Source: an uncultured Muribaculaceae bacterium (GTDB lineage: Bacteria; Bacteroidota; Bacteroidia; Bacteroidales; Muribaculaceae). Taken from it: 64,000 nt of DNA. A program made the position numbers and the translations under genes. The DNA is taken from contig CAJGDJ010000008.1 in NCBI GenBank assembly GCA_904502025.1, positions 1-64,000 on the forward strand, written 5' to 3'. Below are positions 42,036 to 50,660 of the stretch, piece by piece (the stretch's first letter is position 1; every line of letters starts with the position of its first letter). The notes below the pieces were generated by a model, which saw nothing but the letters and a program-made list of their open reading frames with translations, searched no databases and was not told where the DNA came from.

Positions 42036-44993
42036 ATGTATCTAAAACTATTAATATTTATATTATCGGTTATGGCTTTGCCTGCTATGGCGATAACACC
42101 TGCATTGTTAAATATTAAATCAAAAACAGAGTGTAGCCGTTGGGTTGATTCGGTATATAATTCAATGAATGAGCGTGAACGGGTGGCACAGTTGTTTGTC
42201 CCTACGGTTAATCCTCGCAATGGTGATACCTCAAAAGCAATCATAAAAAGATATATTAAAATCGAAAAAATGGGAGGATTGCTTTTTTATAAAGGGAGTA
42301 TTGATGACTATGTGGAGCTGACTAATTATGCTAAATCGATAACTAAAGTGCCGGTGATGATGACTCTTGATGGAGAATGGGGGTTGTCGATGCGAATGAA
42401 AAACACACCTCGTTTTCCGTATAACATGGGGCTTGGAGCTATTGCCGACGAGCAACTGCTTTACGAATATGGCAAAGAAGTGGCACGTGAATGTCGTGAA
42501 ATGGGTATTCATGTGAACTTTGCACCTGTGCTTGATGTAAATTCCAATCCTGATAATCCGGTGATTGGTTATCGTTCTTTTGGCGAAGACCCAAAACGAG
42601 TGGCACGTTTGGGCATTGCTTATTCTCGAGGTCTTGAAGATGGTGGAGTGATGTCGGTAAGCAAGCATTTTCCCGGACATGGTGATACGTCGGTCGATTC
42701 ACATAAAACCCTACCAACGGTTTCGCACGATAAAGCAACTTTAGATGAAGTGGATTTGTTACCATTTAAGCAATATGTTAATAGTGGACTATCGGGTGTA
42801 ATGGTTGGTCATTTGTCGGTACCGGCATTAGATAACAGTGGTACACCGGCGTCGTTGTCAAGGGTAATAACTACTGATTTGCTTCGAGAAGAATTAGATT
42901 TTGAAGGATTGATTTTTACCGATGCTCTTGAAATGAAAGGTGCTAATGTGTCAACAAATAATTGTGTATTGGCACTATTGGCAGGAGCTGATGTATTGTT
43001 GAGTCCTGAAAATCCTGTTAAGGATTTAGATGCTGTGATGGCTGCAATAAAATCGGGTAAAATAGCTATGCCGATAATTGAGGAGAGGTGCAAAAAAATG
43101 TTGGCATATAAATATGCTCTTGGATTAACCAATGAAAAACCTATAATAAAAAAAGGAATAGAAAATCGCTTAAATTCATTGTTGGCCGATGCTGTAAATC
43201 GCAAACTTTCGGCTTCATTGATGACAGTGCTTCGCAATGATATTAATCTCTTGCCTATTCGAGGATTGGCTGAGCGTTCTATTGCAGTTGTCAATGTAGG
43301 GGAGCCAAAAGATAACGAATTTGTGCGTTTTATAAAAAAATATGCCAAAGTTGATGTTTATTCGTCGGTGGGAGGATTGTCGTCGTCAATATTGTCGGAA
43401 ATAAAAAAACATGATGTTATTATTGTGGGAGTGTTTAGTCATAATTCTTCGGCACGATTGGCCTTAGCTCAGTTAAAGTCGATTCCCGATATAGTACCTG
43501 TGTTTTTTGTAAATCCATACGAAATGGCACAATTTGGTGCATCGATTAATGATGTAAAAACACTTGTTTTGGGATATGATAATACTCCTTTAATTCAAGA
43601 ATATGCGGCTCAAGCTATATTTGGAGGTATTGATGTTTCAGGCTCATTGCCGGTAAATATAGATGGAATTGCACCCATCGGAACAGGTGTGAAATTAAAG
43701 AGATCACGACTTGGATATACCTCGCCATTGGTTGCCGGCTTTAATGCTGATTTGGAGATGCGTGTTGACTCGTTGATAAATGTCGGATTGGAAACAAAAG
43801 CGTTTCCCGGTTGTCAACTCCTTGTAGCAAAAGATGGCTATGTTGTTCTTAATAAATGTTATGGAACACTTGATTTTATTAATGAAAACAAAGTTGCCGA
43901 AGAAACAATCTATGACCTCGCATCGGTATCAAAAGCCACCGGAACATTGCCCGGAGTGATGAAAGCATACGATGAAGGCTTGTTTGATTTGGATTTCCCT
44001 GTGTCGGAGTACATTGAGCAGTTGCAGGGTGGAGATAAGGCTGATATAACTATTAGAGAATTATTATATCATGAGTCGGGTATGCCTGCTGCAGTTAATA
44101 TGTTTTCAATGATGATGGACACCACAACCTATTCGGGTAAACTTATTCAACGCAAGTATTCAGATATATACTCGATAAAAATAGAAAATGGAGCATACGG
44201 TCATAAAGATGCGAGATTGCGTAGTGACATTATTTCATCGCAAGCTACCGAGCGATTTAATATTGAGGCTGCCGATGGAATATTTGTAGGGAAGGAGACG
44301 CTTGACACCATTATGTCGAGAATTTACAATATCAAGTTACGCGATACAAAGCGATATAATTATAGCTGTCTAAACTTCTGTCTTTTGATGAATATGGAGG
44401 AGTGTGTCACAGGGCGTCCTCACAATGAGTGGGTTGACGAAACGATATATGCACCACTTGGAGCTACGCATATTGGTTATCGTCCTTTGCAATGGTATGA
44501 TAAAAAACATATTGCACCTACTGAAAAAGATAACTATCTACGCCGTCAAACAGTGCATGGATATGTGCATGATGAAACAGCGAATTTTTCGGGAGGTGTG
44601 CAAGGAAATGCCGGTCTGTTTTCAAATGCCAATGACCTCGCAAAATTGTGTCAAATGTGGCTTAATGGAGGGGAATATGGTGGCGAGAGAATCCTTTCGG
44701 AAAATACGGTAAAATTATTTACAACTAATAAAAGTACTTCTTGTCGTCGTGGATTAGGTTTTGATAAACCAGACAAACGCAATGAGAAAAATTCGCCAAC
44801 TTGTCGCGAAGCATCTCCTGCAACTTATGGACACACCGGTTTTACCGGAACTTGTTTTTGGGTTGATCCTCAATCTCAGCTCATTTATATATTTCTATGT
44901 AATCGAGTGAACCCTACACGCAACAACTCTGCGTTTTCGCAACTCAGCATTCGTCCTCGCTTGTTTAGTGAGGTGTATCAGGCGATGAAATAG
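42036..44993 (+). CDS. Exported NagZ-type GH3 glycosidase fused to beta-lactamase-fold hydrolase
   Basis: The start is set at 42036, where MYLKLLIFILSVMALPAMA is a signal peptide; an upstream TTG would add 12 residues. The protein is about 985 residues. The GH3 catalytic domain (about 35-370) has the NagZ loop KHFPGHGDTSVDSH (210-223) and the nucleophile Asp296 in FTDALEMKG, so it probably cleaves beta-N-acetylglucosaminides of peptidoglycan. A GH3 C-terminal domain follows (about 395-560). The serine-hydrolase domain (about 570-980) has SVSK (Ser630, Lys633) and GHTG. The usual Tyr-x-Asn is Tyr-Ser-Cys (776-778), which is unusual. The fusion is typical of Bacteroidetes and suggests cell-wall turnover or recycling outside the cytoplasm. 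Confidence 0.88.
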   Translation: MYLKLLIFILSVMALPAMAITPALLNIKSKTECSRWVDSVYNSMNERERVAQLFVPTVNPRNGDTSKAIIKRYIKIEKMGGLLFYKGSIDDYVELTNYAKSITKVPVMMTLDGEWGLSMRMKNTPRFPYNMGLGAIADEQLLYEYGKEVARECREMGIHVNFAPVLDVNSNPDNPVIGYRSFGEDPKRVARLGIAYSRGLEDGGVMSVSKHFPGHGDTSVDSHKTLPTVSHDKATLDEVDLLPFKQYVNSGLSGVMVGHLSVPALDNSGTPASLSRVITTDLLREELDFEGLIFTDALEMKGANVSTNNCVLALLAGADVLLSPENPVKDLDAVMAAIKSGKIAMPIIEERCKKMLAYKYALGLTNEKPIIKKGIENRLNSLLADAVNRKLSASLMTVLRNDINLLPIRGLAERSIAVVNVGEPKDNEFVRFIKKYAKVDVYSSVGGLSSSILSEIKKHDVIIVGVFSHNSSARLALAQLKSIPDIVPVFFVNPYEMAQFGASINDVKTLVLGYDNTPLIQEYAAQAIFGGIDVSGSLPVNIDGIAPIGTGVKLKRSRLGYTSPLVAGFNADLEMRVDSLINVGLETKAFPGCQLLVAKDGYVVLNKCYGTLDFINENKVAEETIYDLASVSKATGTLPGVMKAYDEGLFDLDFPVSEYIEQLQGGDKADITIRELLYHESGMPAAVNMFSMMMDTTTYSGKLIQRKYSDIYSIKIENGAYGHKDARLRSDIISSQATERFNIEAADGIFVGKETLDTIMSRIYNIKLRDTKRYNYSCLNFCLLMNMEECVTGRPHNEWVDETIYAPLGATHIGYRPLQWYDKKHIAPTEKDNYLRRQTVHGYVHDETANFSGGVQGNAGLFSNANDLAKLCQMWLNGGEYGGERILSENTVKLFTTNKSTSCRRGLGFDKPDKRNEKNSPTCREASPATYGHTGFTGTCFWVDPQSQLIYIFLCNRVNPTRNNSAFSQLSIRPRLFSEVYQAMK

Positions 44994-45002
44994 TAGAGAT
45001 GG

Positions 45003-45407
45003 CTAAAACTTGGATAATGCAAATCTGTTTTTAATTTCGTCACGAACACGGCGAAATTCGCTCATGATATATTCTTCGTCGCCAACGATGTCGCTTGGGT
45101 CATCAAAACCTATATGTAGGCGATTATGAACTTCACCAATGAAGTTTGGACAACTTTCATTGGCTCCACCACACACAGTTATTACATAATCCCATTCTTT
45201 GTTGAGATATATCTCTACATTTTTTGGATAATGAGAGGAGAGGTCAATGCCTATCTCGTTCATTACCTCTATGGCTTTGGGATTAACTTGTGATGCGGGA
45301 TTTGTTCCAGCCGAATGAACATCATAATCGGGGTGAAATAATTGTATAAAACCATGAGCCATTTGGCTACGGCAACTATTTCCGGTGCAAAGAATAAGAA
45401 TTTTCAT
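45003..45407 (-). CDS. arsC: ArsC-type low-molecular-weight phosphatase / arsenate reductase
   Basis: The start is set at 45407 (MKILILCTGNSCRSQ); the frame is open 11 codons further up into the previous gene's spacer. The 134-residue protein has the P-loop CTGNSCR (Cys7-Arg13) of the LMWP fold and the acidic DDPSD loop. Thioredoxin-coupled ArsC also needs a Cys pair near 82-89: VCGGANESC provides Cys at about 82 and 89, supporting arsenate reduction. No arsR or arsenite pump is nearby. It ends 9 bp from the convergent GH3 gene with no terminator seen. Confidence 0.85.
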   Translation of the reverse strand: MKILILCTGNSCRSQMAHGFIQLFHPDYDVHSAGTNPASQVNPKAIEVMNEIGIDLSSHYPKNVEIYLNKEWDYVITVCGGANESCPNFIGEVHNRLHIGFDDPSDIVGDEEYIMSEFRRVRDEIKNRFALSKF

Positions 45408-45421
45408 AACATAAAAAAGGG

Positions 45422-45721
45422 TTAATTTCTTTCTGCCCAAAGATGGCGAATAGCTATTATCGGATGAAAAAATATCATGCGAGGACCTGCAAAACGCATT
45501 ACTGCACGCATTTTTTCTCTCATGTCGGGTTTATAGCAGTGAATAGGGCATTTACGACAAGTTGGTTTCTTCTCTCCATATTTACAATAATTTAGCCGTT
45601 GGTAGGCATATTCAAGGAGTTGATGGCAGTTGTCACAAAGATGTTTATTGTGTTCGTGATATTTGCAATAGATACGCACCATCTTAGCGACGGTATTTTT
45701 CTCACTTTCTATACGTGTCAT
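45422..45721 (-). CDS. Small cysteine-rich protein, nitrous-oxide-stimulated promoter family
   Basis: A 99-residue protein with eight Cys including LCDNCHQLLEYAYQRLNYCKYG and KPTCRKCPIHCYK. This is the pattern of the family named after a nitrous oxide-stimulated promoter. The cysteines suggest zinc or Fe-S binding; the biochemical function is unknown. It lies 6 bp after the CDF transporter and 14 bp before arsC, so it is in the same metal/ion-related run. Confidence 0.8.
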   Translation of the reverse strand: MTRIESEKNTVAKMVRIYCKYHEHNKHLCDNCHQLLEYAYQRLNYCKYGEKKPTCRKCPIHCYKPDMREKMRAVMRFAGPRMIFFHPIIAIRHLWAERN

Positions 45722-45727
45722 AATAAG

Positions 45728-46633
45728 TTACTTCGTTTTGATAGGCTCCATGTGTATCCCTACATGAGTACCGTTGCCATATTCTTTTTTGAGTTTTGTT
45801 TCAATATCAGTAGTAATATTGTGGGCTTCGCGTAGCGTTAAATCGCCGTTGAGGCGAATGTGTACCTCAATAGCAATATTATTGCCTATGCGACGAGTGC
45901 GAAGATGATGAGGCTCGGCAACTTGAGGGAATGATAATATTATACGCGTAATATTCTCTTCGACTTCATTTGGTAGCGAGCGTTCAAGTAGCTCTTCGAG
46001 GCATGGTTTGATTAATTGATATGCCACTTTTATAATAAACAAGCTCACAATTACGGCAGCAATCGGGTCGAGCACTCGCCATTTATCGCCAAGTAATATC
46101 GCTCCACCAATGCCAATAGCAGTGCCTATTGAAGAGAAAGCATCGCTGCGATGATGCCACGCATTGGCAACCACAGCTTGTGAGTTGAGTTGTTTTCCTT
46201 TGATAATGGTATATTGGTATAATATTTCTTTCATCAGGATTGATGCGATTGCTGCGATAAGTGCTAACATGCCGGGTTGGGGGAGTGTTTCGCCTGAAAG
46301 GAATGCCATAATTTTAACGATTCCATTATGGAATATACCGAACCCTACACCAACGAGTATAAGACCAATAATTGCAGTTGCAAGAGTTTCGTATTTGCCA
46401 TGGCCATAGTGATGATCTTTGTCGGCAGGTTTTGATGAAATCTTAACGAAAAGGAGTACGATTATATCGGTAATAAAATCGCTTAACGAATGAACAGCAT
46501 CGGCAATCATTGCAGCACTATTGCCTAAAATTCCTGCTAAGAATTTGAAAATAAGTAGCAAAAAGTTGCCTGTGCTACCAATGATTGTTACTCGAAAAAT
46601 ACCTTTTTGTCGAGAGAGATTTTCAGGTGTCAT
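45728..46633 (-). CDS. Cation diffusion facilitator transporter
   Basis: A 301-residue CDF exporter with six transmembrane segments and both metal-site motifs, ADAVHSLSD (in TM2) and WHHRSDAFSS (in TM5). A cytoplasmic C-terminal domain follows (about 215-298). It should export Zn2+, Fe2+, Mn2+ or Cd2+ in exchange for protons; the His/Asp pattern (H-D in both helices) is compatible with Zn/Fe/Cd. Its ATG overlaps the crcB stop by 4 nt. Confidence 0.9.
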   Translation of the reverse strand: MTPENLSRQKGIFRVTIIGSTGNFLLLIFKFLAGILGNSAAMIADAVHSLSDFITDIIVLLFVKISSKPADKDHHYGHGKYETLATAIIGLILVGVGFGIFHNGIVKIMAFLSGETLPQPGMLALIAAIASILMKEILYQYTIIKGKQLNSQAVVANAWHHRSDAFSSIGTAIGIGGAILLGDKWRVLDPIAAVIVSLFIIKVAYQLIKPCLEELLERSLPNEVEENITRIILSFPQVAEPHHLRTRRIGNNIAIEVHIRLNGDLTLREAHNITTDIETKLKKEYGNGTHVGIHMEPIKTK

Positions 46634-46992
46634 TTTATATATTTATCAGCAATTAGTATTCCAATATATGTCATGATTATACACACTACTACGGAGCAGA
46701 GGATATATATTATACCTAATAAACGATGTCCTGATTGCAAAAGTTGTAACGCTTGAGCCGAGAATGTGGAAAAGGTGGTAAACCCTCCACAAAATCCCAC
46801 AGCTAAGAGTAGATGCCAATCTCCTTTTGATAGCGCGATAACAATGCCGATCAAAAGAGAGCCAAGAGCGTTGGTTGTCATAGTCGCAATCTCTGACGAT
46901 ATGACAAGATGTGAGCTTAGTAGCGAAAGCCCATATCGAGCCATACTCCCTAATGCCCCTCCAATTCCAACTAATAAAAAGTTGTGTAGCAT
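46630..46992 (-). CDS. crcB: Fluoride channel CrcB/Fluc
   Basis: A 120-residue protein with four transmembrane helices and the Fluc signature GFCGGFTTFSTFS (about 73-85) and GIGGALGSMARYG (8-20). It is a dual-topology dimeric fluoride exporter. It starts 2 bp after the DUF2130 gene; there is no room for a fluoride riboswitch in front of it. It is co-transcribed with the CDF transporter. Confidence 0.95.
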   Translation of the reverse strand: MLHNFLLVGIGGALGSMARYGLSLLSSHLVISSEIATMTTNALGSLLIGIVIALSKGDWHLLLAVGFCGGFTTFSTFSAQALQLLQSGHRLLGIIYILCSVVVCIIMTYIGILIADKYIK

Positions 46993-46994
46993 GA

Positions 46995-48431
46995 TTATTC
47001 GTCGTTAAGGTTGTCTGTCGTTCCAAGTTGAGAACTTATAACCCTTGCTTCCTCAAATTTGGCTTGCATAGTGGGATTGCCCTTTGTGAGTTTCTTGATG
47101 GTAAGGTCTTCGGCTTTATTGTTGGCAAGACGAAGATTGTTATCGGCTCCAATTAATCCATCTTTTACCTTTTGCAAGTGGCTGATTGTTTTGTCAATCT
47201 CCTCAATGGCTGAGTTGAAATGCTTGCTTGCTAATTGGTAGTTGCGACCAAATTTTTCTTTGAATTCGTTAAGGCTATTTTCAAAGTTGGTTACATCAAT
47301 TGACTGTTGACGAGCTGCAATTAATTCGCGTTGATATTCAATGCTCTTTTGGGCTGCCTGTGATAGTAGAGAGATAAGAGGCATGAAGAATTGAGGTCGC
47401 ACCACATACATTTTGGGATAGCGATATGATACATCTACGATTCCCTCGTTATATAAATCGCTATCGGGTTCGAGCAATGAGACTAATACTGCATATTCGC
47501 AATTTTTCTTCTTGCGATCTTCATCAAGTTTCTTAAGGAAATGCTCGTTTTTGTGTTTTGTGGCAGTGGCATCGCATTCATTTTTCATCTCAAACATTAT
47601 AGAAATATATTCTATTCCATCTATATAGTCACGGAACACGAAGTCGCCTTTTGTGCCATCAATTGCTTCGTTGTCTTTTTCAAAGTAGGCATTTGGAAAC
47701 ATTGACATACGTACACGGTTAAATTCGGTATGGCAATGAGCTTCAAGTGTCTCGCCAACCATTTTTGTTGACAAGCGAGCTTTCATATCCTTGTAGAAAT
47801 CAATCTCCTCTTGTTTTTGACGAAGAATAAGAGCATGTTGCTCTTTTATGCCGGTTTCACGAATTGTAGCCTCCTTCTTCTCTAATATCATGCGATTTTC
47901 AAGTTCGGCAATCTTTACATCTTTAGCTTGCAATGCTTCTTGAGCTTTGCTTTTCTCTTCCATCACAGCTATTTGTCGTTGGCTGTCGTTTTGTGCGATA
48001 GTGGATTTCAATGAAGAAATCTCTTGCTCTTTTTTAGCCACTTCATTAGCTATTTCGAGTTTCTTCGATTCCTCGATGTGTTGTAGCTGCTCTTTTAGCT
48101 TTGCAATTTGTGCATCGCGATCGGCAAGAAAATCCTTAAATTCAAGCTCTTTCGATTGCACAGCACTCTTGGTATGCTCACGAAGTTGAGCAATTTCGGT
48201 ATCTTTACGACTCAGTTCAAGCTCTTTTTCATTGATGCGGCGTTGGAAATCCTGCTCAGCTTTAATGGTATCGGCACGGTACTCGGCTTGTTGTTGCTTA
48301 TGTATTTCGGCAATGCGACGATTTAATTCATCTTGAAATTCGGCGTTTTTCACTTGGTTTAGGATTGAAGCATAATCAGCCTCATCAACTACGAATGCGT
48401 TGCCACATTTAGGGCATTTCAATTCTTTCAT
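46995..48431 (-). CDS. DUF2130-domain coiled-coil protein
   Basis: A 478-residue protein with an N-terminal CPKCG zinc-ribbon start (residues 5-9), a long coiled coil (about 25-215) and a C-terminal DUF2130 domain (about 220-430, with FEKDNEAIDGTKGDFVFRD and SIMFEMKNECDATATKHKNEHFLKKLDEDR). The D...EMK pattern recalls the PD-(D/E)xK nuclease fold, so it may be a DNA-processing or defence-type nuclease, but the family is uncharacterised. It heads the run DUF2130-crcB-CDF-Cys-rich-arsC. A TAcaTTTG box lies upstream (48470-48477). Confidence 0.82.
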   Translation of the reverse strand: MKELKCPKCGNAFVVDEADYASILNQVKNAEFQDELNRRIAEIHKQQQAEYRADTIKAEQDFQRRINEKELELSRKDTEIAQLREHTKSAVQSKELEFKDFLADRDAQIAKLKEQLQHIEESKKLEIANEVAKKEQEISSLKSTIAQNDSQRQIAVMEEKSKAQEALQAKDVKIAELENRMILEKKEATIRETGIKEQHALILRQKQEEIDFYKDMKARLSTKMVGETLEAHCHTEFNRVRMSMFPNAYFEKDNEAIDGTKGDFVFRDYIDGIEYISIMFEMKNECDATATKHKNEHFLKKLDEDRKKKNCEYAVLVSLLEPDSDLYNEGIVDVSYRYPKMYVVRPQFFMPLISLLSQAAQKSIEYQRELIAARQQSIDVTNFENSLNEFKEKFGRNYQLASKHFNSAIEEIDKTISHLQKVKDGLIGADNNLRLANNKAEDLTIKKLTKGNPTMQAKFEEARVISSQLGTTDNLNDE

Positions 48432-48534
48432 AAATGATAATTGGTTTAATCTTAATTGAGTTCTTTTTACAAATGTACAAAAAATCTTAATATTGGGAAA
48501 AAGTATTTGAAGCTAAAATGAATATAGTAGCCGT

Positions 48535-48566
48535 TTTGATTAATTCTAAAAAATGATATAAATTTG
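48535..48566 (+). promoter_or_regulatory. Promoter of the structured leader and HTH gene
   Basis: TTTG (48535-48538), 20-nt spacer, TAaaTTTG (48559-48566). It predicts transcription from about 48573, giving a leader of about 240 nt before the ATG at 48811. Confidence 0.7.
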
Positions 48567-48664
48567 CATTCTCAAATAATATTATAAAATGTAATAACGA
48601 AAAAAATAGAATATTATATAAACTAACATATTGAACATTATACTCTTGTTCTTTTAATCTGAAA

Positions 48665-48767
48665 ACCGCCAAAACTTTTAGTACACAAAGAATAAGTTAT
48701 AGGATGTTCACGCTTGAAAAAGGCGTGAGCTGTTCTTCTCTTATTTGTGTACATGGTGCTTGGCGGT
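48665..48767 (+). ncRNA. Structured leader RNA or small RNA, three-tier hairpin
   Basis: Three nested helices can be drawn: ACCGCCAA/TTGGCGGT (48665-48672, 48760-48767); GTACACAA-bulge-ATAAG/CTTATTTGTGTAC (48681-48696, 48740-48752); and GTTCACGC/GCGTGAGC (48706-48713, 48723-48730) closed by a TTGAAAAAG loop. Together they make one rod of about 103 nt between a consensus promoter and a small HTH gene. A tiny frame, MVLGGATG-stop (48753-48779), begins inside the outer helix. A further hairpin at 48783-48806 pairs the AAGGAG before the HTH start. No T-run follows, so it is more likely a 5' leader than a free sRNA. No known family is recognised. Confidence 0.5.
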
Positions 48768-48810
48768 GCCACAGGTTAAAGTAAGGAGAGAGTGGTTCTC
48801 GCCTTGTTTT

Positions 48811-49038
48811 ATGATACATATTGGAAAAATAATTGAAGAAGAGCTAAGAAGTCAAGAACGCACAGTAGCATGGTTTGCTCGCAAATTACTTTGCGACCGT
48901 GGCACAGTATATTCTATATTTCAACGTCAAAGCATAAATACCGACGTGTTGTTGCAGATATCGAAAATTCTTAATCGTAACTTCTTTGAGTTGTATATCA
49001 GTGAATTAGATGACGAGTGTGGCAAAAGAGCAACATAG
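48811..49038 (+). CDS. Small helix-turn-helix DNA-binding protein
   Basis: A 75-residue protein, MIHIGKIIEEELRSQERTVA and onward, with a Cro/XRE-like HTH: VAWFARKLLCDRGTVYSIFQ followed by INTDVLLQISKILNRNF. The frame stays open 22 codons upstream from a TTG but has no ATG, so 48811 is chosen. Similar short HTH proteins are widespread in Bacteroidales; targets are unknown. It lies behind a long structured leader. Inverted repeats after it (49079-49110) could be an operator. The gene is not part of a recognisable toxin-antitoxin pair. Confidence 0.75.
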   Translation: MIHIGKIIEEELRSQERTVAWFARKLLCDRGTVYSIFQRQSINTDVLLQISKILNRNFFELYISELDDECGKRAT

Positions 49039-49078
49039 ATGTATGATTTTTTCGTCATAAGTGTTAGTATTATACATC

Positions 49079-49110
49079 AAAGCGTTAGAGGTTAAGCTTT
49101 TAACGCTTTA
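49079..49110 (+). promoter_or_regulatory. Inverted repeat between HTH gene and lipoprotein gene
   Basis: A 9-bp inverted repeat AAAGCGTTA...TAACGCTTT with a 14-nt centre, followed by ATATTTTTG. It could be the terminator of the HTH gene. It could also be an operator, since it abuts the TAttTTTG -7 box (49112-49119) of the next gene. Confidence 0.5.
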
Positions 49111-49160
49111 TATTTTTGCAAAAAAAATTAACTCTAAATAATAATTTTAAATTTTATCAA

Positions 49161-49751
49161 ATGAAAACTAAATTCTTTACATGTGCGATTTTTGCACTAT
49201 TAACTGTCTCAATTGTTAGTTGTGGCTCTCAACAGCCCATTGCTCAAGAACAAAGGCCGGTAAGTTCTTTTAGTGGAAGCTATAATTCTGCTCCCGATGC
49301 TGAAACTGATACTGATGAATATTTTGTAGGAAGTGGTTTTAGTTATGGTTCACGTAAAAAAAAGAGTCAACTTCAACGTACAGCATTGATGAATGCACAA
49401 GATATTATCCGTCAAAAACTCACACATTCTTATTCCGGCTTGGTAACTAACTATATGGAAAATTATGAAAATGATGATGTGAGTGATATTCAAGCAAAGA
49501 TGCAAGCTGCGGGTACACAGGTGATTAATGCAGTAGTAGCTGACACCTATGAGTCTGCAACAGCAAAATTCTCAGATGTAGATGAAAAAGGAGAGATTGA
49601 ATGTATTGTGAATATTCGGGTTTACAAAGCTCAAATGGCAGAAAAAATAACACAAAAACTTGCTGAGGAGTTAACTGAAGACCAAAAAGCACGGATCGAT
49701 TTTAGAGAAGGCGAATTCCACAAAAAATATGAAGCTCTAATGAATAAGTAA
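49161..49751 (+). CDS. LPP20-like lipoprotein
   Basis: The start is set at 49161, giving a 196-residue lipoprotein with lipobox VSCG (Cys21) after MKTKFFTCAIFALLTV. The body (about 60-165) matches the LPP20-like pattern: GSGFSYGSRKKKSQLQRTALMNAQDIIRQKL, then IVNIRVYKAQMAEKI, as in Helicobacter LPP20 and LpoB-like folds. It is an envelope lipoprotein of unknown role. The next gene has a similar domain, so the two may act together. A -7 box lies at 49112-49119. Confidence 0.75.
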   Translation: MKTKFFTCAIFALLTVSIVSCGSQQPIAQEQRPVSSFSGSYNSAPDAETDTDEYFVGSGFSYGSRKKKSQLQRTALMNAQDIIRQKLTHSYSGLVTNYMENYENDDVSDIQAKMQAAGTQVINAVVADTYESATAKFSDVDEKGEIECIVNIRVYKAQMAEKITQKLAEELTEDQKARIDFREGEFHKKYEALMNK

Positions 49752-49855
49752 GATTCTGAGATAAAGATATTTAGTTTAGATAATCGCTATTCTGTGATGA
49801 AACTGTTTGTAGTTGAGCTGAATAGCGATTATTAATATTGATGTTTATAAAAATA

Positions 49856-50644
49856 ATGAGAAAAGATATAATAATATTAGTATTGATGCTTGTTTGCTCT
49901 CTTGCTGCTTCTGCTCAAAACAAAGGAGATGCTCCGTCGTGGATTAAAGGTTATTTCCAGGAATTGGATAATTCATATATTGAAGTGGTTTCAGCTGTGG
50001 GATATAATGAGGAGAATGCAAGAAATAAGGCTGCAGAAATCATTATTGACCGTCGTAGTTTGGCTACCGGTAGGCAGGTGAGCGTTCAGGTTAGAAATGG
50101 CGACATATTGGTGTCGGGAAGTGATGATTTGGAGGTGAAATCACGTGTGATTGATGAGTATCGTGAATACTTGCCATCGGGAGAGACAAGGACATATTTA
50201 TTGGTGCAAACGGCAAAGAACCCCACATATCAGTTGGAAAATGTAAATATCACTGAGCGATACCCATTCTCGGCACGTGTATTTGTCCCAGGTATGGCTC
50301 AATTACATAAAGGTAGCACATTGAAGGGGTGTTTATTTATTGGTGGAGAGGTTTTGGCTGTAGGAGGGATTGTTGTGGCCGAATGCATGAGAGCTTCTTA
50401 TGAGTCAAAGATAAATAAAACACATAGTGCAACATCTCGTCAACAATATATTAACAATGCATCTAATATGCAAAACGTTCGTAATGGATTTATTGCAGGT
50501 GCAGCTGCAATATATTTATGGAATGTGATAGATGGTGTCGTTGCAAAAGGTAAACGTCACGTTGAAGTAGGGTCAGCACAAATGAGTTTTTCGCCATATG
50601 TGTCGCCTGAGTCGGCAGGAATTGGATTATGTATTAATTTTTAA
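49856..50644 (+). CDS. Exported LPP20-like protein with C-terminal hydrophobic region
   Basis: The start is set at 49856 (MRKDIIILVLMLVCSLAASAQ, signal peptide), giving 262 residues; a start six codons upstream is possible. An N-terminal LPP20-like domain (about 25-120, with YIEVVSAVGYNEENARNKAAEIIIDRRSL) is followed by a DUF5683-like region. That region (FSARVFVPGMAQLHKGSTLKGCLFIGGEVLAVG...) has two hydrophobic segments (about 165-185 and 215-232), as in Bacteroidetes membrane proteins. Function is unknown. It is 104 bp after the LPP20 lipoprotein and 16 bp before the next lipoprotein gene. Confidence 0.68.
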   Translation: MRKDIIILVLMLVCSLAASAQNKGDAPSWIKGYFQELDNSYIEVVSAVGYNEENARNKAAEIIIDRRSLATGRQVSVQVRNGDILVSGSDDLEVKSRVIDEYREYLPSGETRTYLLVQTAKNPTYQLENVNITERYPFSARVFVPGMAQLHKGSTLKGCLFIGGEVLAVGGIVVAECMRASYESKINKTHSATSRQQYINNASNMQNVRNGFIAGAAAIYLWNVIDGVVAKGKRHVEVGSAQMSFSPYVSPESAGIGLCINF

Positions 50645-50660
50645 ATAGATATAATGTAAG

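Noticed and set aside
46993..46995. Fluoride riboswitch before crcB
   Set aside because: Only 2 bp separate crcB from the DUF2130 gene, so there is no room for an aptamer.
48811..49038. Antitoxin of a toxin-antitoxin pair
   Set aside because: No small toxin-like gene is adjacent; the next gene is a lipoprotein with its own promoter.
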